From: Rubritepida sp. | GTDB taxonomy: Bacteria > Pseudomonadota > Alphaproteobacteria > Acetobacterales > Acetobacteraceae | Assembly (NCBI GenBank): GCA_014376425.1 | Contig: JACMRO010000340.1 | Span: forward strand, 1-6,382 | Reading direction: 5' to 3' | DNA: 6,382 bases | In this document: positions 1-6,382 of the stretch, one piece after another | Numbering within the stretch: position 1 is the stretch's first letter | Layout of the letters: the number at the start of each line of letters is the position of its first letter | Notes under the pieces: model-generated | What the model saw: the letters and a program-made list of their open reading frames with translations, nothing else | What the model was told of the DNA's origin: nothing | Database searches by the model: none | Made by a program: the position numbers and the translations under genes

Positions 1-347
<347 letters not shown>

Positions 348-351
<4 letters not shown>

Positions 352-1004
352 GAGCGGAACAGCCTTGTGTACTGGGTTTCGTGGCGCAGGCTGAACTGGT
401 CGAGCATGGGGGCGGCGGTGCCGAGCGTGTCCAGATCGGCGGCCTCGGCCGCGTCCGCCGCGGCCTCGATAATGGGGAAGAGCGCAGCGGTGACGCGCTG
501 CCCATCGGTCTGCCCCAGCGGCACCAGGCGCACGCCGGCGGAGACCAGGCTGGCGGCGAAGCCCGACAGCCAGCCGACCAGCGCGGGGCGCAGCGCGATG
601 CCATGCCAGCCCGCCGCGGCGCCAAAAGCCACGGCGTGGGTGAGCCGCCCGTGGTGGCGCGCGGCGAAGGCGGCGAAGCGTGGCTCGGGCCAGGCCGCGC
701 AGGTGATGGAAGCGAAGCTGCCGCCCTGCTGAGTGGCCTCCAGCGCGGTTTCGGCGGTGCCGCGCCAGGCCTGGGCAAGATCCACCACATCGTCCAGCCT
801 GTCGCCGCGATGCGCCGCCACCAGCAGCGCCGCATCAACCCGCCCGGTGCCGGCCAGCAGCACGGTTTCGATGTAGGACTGCAGCGCCGCGCGGTCGGAC
901 ACCGCGCCCTCCTCCACGGCCATTTCCAGCCCATGGCTGTAGCTGAAGCCGCCAACGGGATAGGCCGGGGACAGCCAGGTCAAAAGGCGGAACAGGTCAA
1001 TCAT
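348..1004 (-). CDS. ureF: Urease accessory protein UreF
   Basis: UreF is the all-helical accessory protein that bridges UreD and UreG in the urease activation complex and gates GTP-dependent nickel insertion. The 218-residue product begins MIDLFRLLTWLSPAYPVGGF, with the hallmark WLSPAYPVGGFSYSHGLE at residues 10-27. It also has the QGGSF segment, VPLGQTDGQR in the C-terminal third and the conserved tail RHETQYTRLFRS. Length is normal for the family. I chose the ATG at 1004 rather than the in-frame ATG 16 codons upstream, because the family starts just before the LSPAYPVGG motif and the upstream extension lies wholly within ureE. The gene overlaps the ureE 3' end by 8 nt and shares ATGA with ureG. 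No clear Shine-Dalgarno sequence precedes it, so it probably depends on coupling to ureE translation. Confidence 0.97.
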
Positions 1005-1470
1005 GCGGGTGGTGGTGGCCCGGATCGCGATTGTGCTCGCCATACGCGCCACCTTCGGGGTTGAAGGGGGCTTCGACGCGGGCGAGCGCGGCGCCCAGGC
1101 CGGTCAGCATGCGTTCGATCACATGGTCAAAGCGGATCAGAATGCGGGTGGCCTGAAGCTCGGCCGGTAGATGGCGGTTGCCCAGGTGCCAGGCCAGCCG
1201 CATCAGCGCCCCAGGGGTTTCGGCCCCGACCTCCAGCAACGGCTCGGGGGCGGCGCGCACCAGCACGAGCGACCCGTCCGACAGCGCCAGCGCATCGCCA
1301 TCGCGCATCACCTGCGCCTCGGCCAGGTCGAGCATGAAGGCGCGGCCGGCGTCGGTGTGGAACAGCTTGCGGCGGCGGAAGCGGTCGTCGAAGTCGAGCG
1401 TCACGGTGTCGGCTGCGGCGTCGGCGCTGAACTGGCCGGCTGGGGTGATGGCCTGGGCTGTCGGGAGCAT
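997..1470 (-). CDS. ureE: Urease nickel metallochaperone UreE
   Basis: UreE is the dimeric nickel chaperone that binds Ni(II) and hands it to the UreG/UreF/UreD complex. The 157-residue product has the usual two parts. The N-terminal beta-rich domain covers about residues 1-75 and includes LDFDDRFRRRKLF, typical of UreE. The C-terminal metal-binding domain has the conserved LGNRHLP (H100) and a second histidine at H116 in DHVIERML. It ends in a short His-rich tail, HNRDPGHHHPHD, with five histidines; this is far shorter than the long His tails of some UreE proteins. The start is the ATG at 1470, only 5 nt after the ureC stop. A longer in-frame version begins inside ureC and adds 19 residues that do not look like UreE, so it was not used. 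The final codons overlap the ureF start. Confidence 0.96.
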   Translation of the reverse strand: MLPTAQAITPAGQFSADAAADTVTLDFDDRFRRRKLFHTDAGRAFMLDLAEAQVMRDGDALALSDGSLVLVRAAPEPLLEVGAETPGALMRLAWHLGNRHLPAELQATRILIRFDHVIERMLTGLGAALARVEAPFNPEGGAYGEHNRDPGHHHPHD

Positions 1471-1475
1471 GGCGT

Positions 1476-3185
<1,710 letters not shown>

Positions 3186-3237
3186 CGACCGCGTCCTGCC
3201 GCCGGATGCCGTGGCCCGCAGGCGCTCCGCAGGCCGC
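3186..3237. other. ureB-ureC intergenic spacer
   Basis: This 52-nt spacer is the longest gap within the operon. It contains two copies of CCGCAGG (plus strand 3216-3222 and 3227-3233) and the ureC Shine-Dalgarno. I see no convincing terminator: there is no strong stem followed by a T-run. The role, if any, is unknown; it may simply be untranslated linker. Confidence 0.4.
3194..3197 (-). promoter_or_regulatory. Shine-Dalgarno sequence deciding the ureC start
   Basis: On the minus strand the bases read AGGA, 8 nt before the ATG at 3185. This supports that ATG over the in-frame start 26 codons upstream. It is the clearest ribosome binding site inside the operon, consistent with ureC being the one gene not tightly coupled to its upstream neighbour. 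Confidence 0.6.
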
Positions 3238-3543
3238 TCATAACTTGCCCTCGATCTCGCCACGGAAGCCGTGGATGACGCGGCCGCCCGCGAAGGGAAC
3301 CAGCTTCACGCGGCGGGACTGGCCGGGCTCGAACCGCACCGCGGTGCCGGCGGCGATATCCAGCCGCTGGCCGCGCGCGGCGGCGCGGTCGAAGGCCAGG
3401 GCCGGGTTGGTTTCGGCGAAGTGGTAGTGGCTGCCAACCTGGATTGGCCGGTCGCCGGTGTTGGCCACGTCGACCTCGGTAACGGGGCGGCCGGCGTTGA
3501 GTTCGATCTCGCCATCGGCCAGCAGATACTCGCCTGGGATCAT
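3238..3543 (-). CDS. ureB: Urease beta subunit UreB
   Basis: UreB is the small structural beta subunit of three-subunit bacterial urease. It packs against UreA and UreC in the (alpha-beta-gamma)3 assembly and has no catalytic residues of its own. The 101-residue product begins MIPGEYLLADGEIELNAGR and carries the family segments VANTGDRPIQVGSHYHFAETN and PGQSRRVKLVPFAGGR. Length matches the usual 100-110 residues. The ATG at 3543 lies in an ATGA shared with the ureA stop, giving a 4-nt overlap and probable translational coupling. It is followed by the 52-nt spacer before ureC. There is no sign of fusion to ureA, which distinguishes this from Helicobacter-type ureases. Confidence 0.98.
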   Translation of the reverse strand: MIPGEYLLADGEIELNAGRPVTEVDVANTGDRPIQVGSHYHFAETNPALAFDRAAARGQRLDIAAGTAVRFEPGQSRRVKLVPFAGGRVIHGFRGEIEGKL

Positions 3544-3842
3544 CGAATGGCCCCATGCACGGTCACAAGCTTCGTCCCATCCGGAAACGTCGCCTCGACC
3601 TGGATTTCATGCACCATCTCGGCGATCCCCTCCATCACCTGGGCGCGGGTGATGACGCCGGCCCCGGTCTGCATCAACTCGGCCACGCTGCGCCCGTCGC
3701 GCGCACCCTCAACCACGAAATCGGTGATCAGCGCGATCGCCTCGGGGTGGTTCAGCTTTACGCCGCGGGCCAGGCGCTTGCGGGCGACTTCGGCGGCCAT
3801 GCTGATCAGAAGCTTGTCTTTCTCGCGCGGCGTCAGTTGCAT
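3540..3842 (-). CDS. ureA: Urease gamma subunit UreA
   Basis: UreA is the smallest structural subunit of bacterial urease. The 100-residue product is exactly the family length, beginning MQLTPREKDKLLISMAAEVA, with RGVKLNHPEAIALI, the segment VMEGIAEMVHEIQVEATFPDG and the C-terminus KLVTVHGAIR, all characteristic. The start is the ATG at 3842. The reading frame is open far upstream, across the end of ureD in another frame, but that extension is antisense-like arginine/alanine-rich sequence and is not part of the protein. The gene lies 23 nt after ureD and overlaps ureB by 4 nt (ATGA). I see no strong Shine-Dalgarno before it. Confidence 0.98.
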   Translation of the reverse strand: MQLTPREKDKLLISMAAEVARKRLARGVKLNHPEAIALITDFVVEGARDGRSVAELMQTGAGVITRAQVMEGIAEMVHEIQVEATFPDGTKLVTVHGAIR

Positions 3843-3865
3843 GGTGGGACAATGGCAAGCCCAGC

Positions 3866-4657
3866 TCAGCAGCGCCAGAGCCTTGGCAGCCGCGCTGGCA
3901 GGCCGAAGGCGGCGGCGCGCAGCATCGGCACAGGAGCCGCGACCAGGGCGCGGATGTCGGTCGCCCGGCCCAGCGCGCGGGCCAGAAGCAGCCCGGGGCG
4001 GAGCACCGTGCAGGGCATGATGTCGCGCAACGCATCGCGGTGGGTGGCAGCACCTTCGGCGGCCAGCAGCACGGTCGCCATCGCCTCGGCACCGCCAAAG
4101 CGCAGGGGGTGCGCAAGGTCGGCCGCGGTCATCGCCAGCGTGTCGGCCCAGAGCAGGCCGCCCGGGCCGCGCAGGCGCCAGGAATCGAAGGCACTGCCGG
4201 TGGTGAAGATTTCGGCGCGCGCGGCCCGGCCGAAGACCAGCATCTCGGCCAGCAACAGCGAGGCACCGGGGCCGACCGAAAAATCCTGCCGCCGCGACAG
4301 CTCTGCGCCATCGAACAGGATGACTTCCTGCGGCAGCCATTCCAGCCGCGCCCCGGCGGCGAGCGACACGCGCGTGTCGATGCGGGTGGGCGGGCCCAGG
4401 CTGCGATAGACCTTCTCGGCCGCCGCCGCGGTCAGGGTGGCGGCGGCACCTTCGTCCAGCACCAGCGAAAACTCCGCGCTGTCGCCCCCCGCCAGGCCAC
4501 CCGCGACATTGACCTGCGCGATGGTCGCGGGTTCGCCCGGCTCGGCGCCCGGGAACAGCGCCCGCATGGGCGCGGACTGGAACAGATCGACCAGCCCATG
4601 CGCGCCCCAGCGCACCGAAAGCCGCCCATGGGCGCGCTGATGCCGAACCTCGTCCAC
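3866..4657 (-). CDS. ureD: Urease accessory protein UreD (UreH family)
   Basis: UreD is the scaffold protein that binds apo-urease and recruits UreF and UreG for nickel insertion. Recognisable segments, numbered from the chosen start, are HQRAHGRLSV near the N-terminus, DLFQSAP, VNVAGGLAGGDSAEF (49-63), AAAAEKVYRSLG (77-88), LEWLPQEVILFDGAEL (105-120) and AEMLVFGRAARAE (137-149). As called, it has 263 residues. The start is uncertain. The GTG at 4657 has AGGGTGA 4 nt upstream and gives a typical N-terminus. The ATG at 4696 (276 residues) has no visible Shine-Dalgarno. The ATG at 4714 (282 residues) has GGAGAGG just upstream but would overlap the start of the divergent gene at 4703. It is the first gene of the operon, so the operon promoter should lie upstream of it, probably inside that divergent gene. 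Confidence 0.95.
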   Translation of the reverse strand: MDEVRHQRAHGRLSVRWGAHGLVDLFQSAPMRALFPGAEPGEPATIAQVNVAGGLAGGDSAEFSLVLDEGAAATLTAAAAEKVYRSLGPPTRIDTRVSLAAGARLEWLPQEVILFDGAELSRRQDFSVGPGASLLLAEMLVFGRAARAEIFTTGSAFDSWRLRGPGGLLWADTLAMTAADLAHPLRFGGAEAMATVLLAAEGAATHRDALRDIMPCTVLRPGLLLARALGRATDIRALVAAPVPMLRAAAFGLPARLPRLWRC

Positions 4658-4702
4658 GGCGTCACCCTGACACGCCGGGCGATGCCGTGCCACCATGCGG
4701 TT
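4658..4702. other. Divergent start region between ureD and the NHL gene
   Basis: With the starts chosen here only 45 bp separate two divergently read genes; with the alternative ureD starts the gap falls to 6 bp or becomes an overlap. Two full promoters cannot fit. I could not recognise -35/-10 elements, an operator palindrome or a nitrogen-regulated sigma-54 site in it. Promoters for one or both directions probably lie inside the opposite coding sequence, or the transcripts are leaderless or very short-leadered. Confidence 0.4.
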
Positions 4703-5548
4703 ATGGCCAGACATACCCTCTCCGTCACCCTCGGCACGCAACGCTACGAGATCCAGCGCCCCTGGGGCGAGACGGATGGGGTGGGCATGATCTCCGACGT
4801 CGCGACGGATGCGGAGGGGCGCATTTTCGTGCTGCTGCGGCAGGATTGCTACACCGACCCCGAAAGCCCGGCGGTGCTGGTGCTGGCGCCGGATGGAAGG
4901 CGCGAACACGCGTTTGGCGCGGCCGAAGTGGCGGATGGGCACATGCTGGGCGTCTCACCCGCCGGCCTGGTGCATGTGGTGGACCGCGACGCGCACCAGA
5001 TCATCATCTTCGACCGGCACGGGCGCGAGCAGGGGCGCATTGGCGAGCGGCACCGGGCGGGCGCGCCGTTCAACTCGCCCTGCGACGTGGCGTTTGCGCC
5101 GAACGGCGACATCCTGGTGGGCGATGGCTATGCGGCGGCGCGGGTGCACCGGTTTTCGGCCGGCGGCACGCCGTTGGGTGGGTTCGGTGAGCCGGGGACC
5201 GGACCGGGACAGTTCCTGATCCCGCACGCGGTGTGGGTGCAGCCGGATGGCACGGTGGTGGTGGCGGACCGGGATAATTGCCGGCTGCAATTTTTTTCGC
5301 CCGAGGGCGGGTTCATTCGGCAGGTGGTGGATACCTACAAGCCGATGGATATCTGGGGGGATGCTGCGGGGCGGCTTTATGTGACGGACCAGGTGCCGCG
5401 GCTCTCGCTGCTGGATGCGGAGGGGGGGCTGATCGGGCGGGGCCGGGCGGTGCTGAATGGGGCGCATGGGGTTTGCTTGGCGCCGGATGGGGGGATTTTG
5501 TTGGCGGAGATGAATCCGCGGCGGATGACGCGGCTGCGGCCAGTCTAA
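4703..5548 (+). CDS. NHL-repeat beta-propeller, PAL-like (alpha-hydroxyglycine lyase fold)
   Basis: The 281-residue product is built of NHL-type repeats: a string of PDG/PNGD turns followed by VADR-like strands, best seen at GTGPGQFLIPHAVWVQPDG and VVVADRDNCRLQFF. This is a six-bladed propeller pattern. It resembles the catalytic core of peptidyl-alpha-hydroxyglycine alpha-amidating lyase (PAL, EC 4.3.2.5). By my recollection of rat PAL, counterparts are R46 (R533), H80 (zinc H585), Y143 in GDGY (Y654), H175 in IPH (zinc H690), R190 (R706) and H255 in GAHG (zinc H786). There is no signal peptide or membrane segment, so it is probably cytoplasmic. The ATG at 4703 is needed to keep the N-terminal RYEIQRPWG segment; no good Shine-Dalgarno precedes it. 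An upstream extension of the frame runs antisense to ureD and is rejected. The substrate is unknown; next to urease, ureidoglycolate is a candidate. Confidence 0.9.
   Translation: MARHTLSVTLGTQRYEIQRPWGETDGVGMISDVATDAEGRIFVLLRQDCYTDPESPAVLVLAPDGRREHAFGAAEVADGHMLGVSPAGLVHVVDRDAHQIIIFDRHGREQGRIGERHRAGAPFNSPCDVAFAPNGDILVGDGYAAARVHRFSAGGTPLGGFGEPGTGPGQFLIPHAVWVQPDGTVVVADRDNCRLQFFSPEGGFIRQVVDTYKPMDIWGDAAGRLYVTDQVPRLSLLDAEGGLIGRGRAVLNGAHGVCLAPDGGILLAEMNPRRMTRLRPV
5422..5447 (+). other. G-quadruplex-forming motif in the NHL gene
   Basis: The coding strand has four G-tracts, G7, G3, G4 and G3, separated by loops of 6, 1 and 2 nt, which satisfies the usual G3+N1-7 rule. More G-runs follow at 5459-5462, 5468-5471 and 5489-5494. 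It lies inside coding sequence rich in GGG glycine codons, so it may be only a by-product of codon use. No function is shown. Confidence 0.45.
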
Positions 5549-5563
5549 TCAAAATCTAACTAA

Positions 5564-5569
5564 GAAGGA
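5564..5569 (+). promoter_or_regulatory. Ribosome binding site of the AT-rich gene
   Basis: GAAGGA lies 7 nt before the ATG at 5577, inside the 28-nt gap after the NHL stop. It is a good Shine-Dalgarno and fixes the start of the following gene. The short gap would allow co-transcription with the NHL gene. Confidence 0.7.
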
Positions 5570-5576
5570 TCTGCGG

Positions 5577-6113
5577 ATGACGGACGACGAGCTGGAAAAA
5601 CTGAACTTCGCCGACTGGCCCATCTCCGATAATTATTTAATCGAAGTTGGTCGAATAAACACGATGTGGAGTAATTTAGAATCTTTTTTGCAAATTTGTA
5701 TCGGAAAACTTTCAGGATTTAATGAATCTCACCTCATTCCTTTTGTTTTTTTGCAACATTCCAGTTTTCCTCAAAAAATCGATATGCTGGGTGCGCTTTG
5801 CGATCAACAACAGGCCCAACACGAGCATTTAAAAGACTTTAAGAGGGTGATCGGCCTGCTAAGAGCAGCGCAGGCTCAACGCAATAAATTTATCCATAAT
5901 TCTTTAGGGTCTGCATTGGACGGGAGCCTTCAAATGCCTGTCGGCAGCGCTCGAGGAATGGTTAAAACAAGCGTGGAAACAGTATCCGTCGCTACCATGC
6001 GTCGAGTGACCATCCAGATAGATGAAGCCACAGGAGAACTATACAAGTTGATATTAAAACGAGAAATACTTCCGAAGTGGAAGCGCCTACAATCCGGGAG
6101 TGGGCTGATTTAA
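5577..6113 (+). CDS. Unknown low-GC protein with HEPN-like R-x4-H motif
   Basis: I do not recognise a named family. The 178-residue product looks mostly alpha-helical, with no signal peptide or clear membrane segment. Residues 20-45 form a helix containing INTMWSNLESFLQICIGKL, residues 64-75 read FPQKIDMLGALC, and residues 86-107 form a basic helix ending in RNKFIH. This gives R102-N103-x3-H107, the R-x4-H pattern of HEPN-fold proteins, which include many toxin and defence RNases. The general layout (a W..LE helix, then QKIDML, then RN..xH) resembles common uncharacterised helical proteins of bacteria and phages. G+C is about 32% over 5641-5760 by hand count, against roughly 70% around it, with AT-ending codons, so recent horizontal acquisition is likely; the first 17 codons are more GC-rich. 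The ATG has a good ribosome binding site. No antitoxin-like partner adjoins it. The stop overlaps that of serA. Confidence 0.85.
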   Translation: MTDDELEKLNFADWPISDNYLIEVGRINTMWSNLESFLQICIGKLSGFNESHLIPFVFLQHSSFPQKIDMLGALCDQQQAQHEHLKDFKRVIGLLRAAQAQRNKFIHNSLGSALDGSLQMPVGSARGMVKTSVETVSVATMRRVTIQIDEATGELYKLILKREILPKWKRLQSGSGLI

Positions 6114-6382
6114 CGCTCATACAAAATCCGCGCCCTGATAGTCCCCGGCAGCGCCCGCATCTCCTCCAAAATCGCCGCCCCATCCCGCGTCGCGCCGGCA
6201 TCCACCACCACGTACCCCACCTCCCCATCCGTCTGCAGATACTGCCCGGCGATGTTCACCCCGCGCGATGCGAAGATGTTGTTGATCCCCGTCAGTATCC
6301 CCGGAACGTTCCGGTGCACATGCATGAACCGCGCCCCCGTCGCCTGGATCGGCAGCGTCACCTGCGGGAAGTTCACCGCGCC
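6110..6382 (-). CDS. serA: D-3-phosphoglycerate dehydrogenase, C-terminal ACT domain (partial)
   Basis: SerA catalyses the first step of serine synthesis, oxidising 3-phosphoglycerate to 3-phosphohydroxypyruvate with NAD. Only the last 90 codons are present; the 5' part, including the catalytic and NAD-binding domains, lies beyond the right edge. The fragment matches the E. coli-type ACT domain in order: VNFPQVTLP, then MHVHRNVPGIL, IFASRGVNIAGQYLQT, GYVVVD and the C-terminus LPGTIRARILY. The serine-contacting residues known from E. coli (H344, N346, N364) have counterparts at fragment H23, N25 and N43, so feedback inhibition by serine is probably retained. The GTG at 6376 codes an internal valine and is not a start, since the conserved frame continues through it to the window edge. 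It is convergent with the AT-rich gene, with the two TAA stops interlocked in TTAA. Confidence 0.95.
   Translation of the reverse strand, partial: GAVNFPQVTLPIQATGARFMHVHRNVPGILTGINNIFASRGVNIAGQYLQTDGEVGYVVVDAGATRDGAAILEEMRALPGTIRARILYER

Noticed and set aside
3211..3237. Possible hairpin or repeat element in the ureB-ureC spacer
   Set aside because: The two CCGCAGG copies are direct rather than inverted, and there is no T-run, so it is neither a terminator nor a convincing regulatory stem.
3843..4340. N-terminal extension of the ureA frame
   Set aside because: It overlaps ureD in another frame and lacks any urease similarity; UreA is 100 residues from the ATG at 3842.
4040..4702. Upstream open extension of the NHL gene frame, giving a 502-codon reading frame
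   Set aside because: It runs antisense through most of ureD, has the low-complexity Arg/Gly/Ala/Gln composition of a GC-rich shadow frame, and shows no NHL or other domain; similarity to the PAL family begins just after 4703.
6060..6160. Search for a bidirectional terminator between the low-GC gene and serA
   Set aside because: No inverted repeat with a flanking T-run was found by eye; the stop codons overlap directly.
5992..6228. 78-codon minus-strand open frame across the low-GC gene end and serA end
   Set aside because: It is out of frame with serA, whose ACT domain is clear, and antisense to the low-GC gene, with no domain or supporting ribosome site.

Overview
The window is high-GC DNA carrying a nearly complete nickel urease operon on the minus strand, two plus-strand genes to its right, and the 3' end of serA at the right edge. 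The ureDABCEFG order, the three-subunit urease and the base composition fit an alphaproteobacterium, and the style of the proteins suggests Acetobacteraceae/Rhodospirillales. That placement is an inference from sequence character, not from a search.

Layout. Bases 1 to about 4657 (minus strand, read right to left) hold ureD, ureA, ureB, ureC, ureE, ureF and ureG. UreG is cut by the left edge after 117 codons. Most junctions are tight: ureA/ureB and ureF/ureG share ATGA, ureE/ureF overlap by 8 nt, ureC/ureE are 5 nt apart and ureD/ureA 23 nt apart. Only ureB/ureC has a longer spacer (52 nt). Ligands for the dinickel centre in UreC and the P-loop of UreG are intact, so the operon looks functional. 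No nickel transporter is in view. There is no gene-free stretch longer than 300 bases; the largest gap is the 52-nt ureB/ureC spacer.

From 4703 to 5548 (plus strand), divergent from ureD and starting almost back to back with it, is a six-bladed NHL beta-propeller protein. It aligns by eye with the catalytic core of peptidyl-alpha-hydroxyglycine alpha-amidating lyase (PAL) and keeps the candidate zinc histidines plus the catalytic Arg and Tyr, but has no signal peptide. PAL chemistry releases glyoxylate from an N-substituted alpha-hydroxyglycine. Ureidoglycolate is such a compound, and its cleavage yields urea. A PAL-like ureidoglycolate lyase feeding urea to the adjacent urease is the most interesting hypothesis here.

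From 5577 to 6113 (plus strand) is a 178-codon gene of unknown function and much lower G+C (about 32% over 5641-5760 by hand count). It encodes a mostly helical protein with an R-x4-H motif (RNKFIH) like that of HEPN-fold proteins, and is probably a horizontally acquired insert. Its stop codon overlaps that of serA (6110-6382, minus strand, only the C-terminal ACT domain present) in a shared TTAA.
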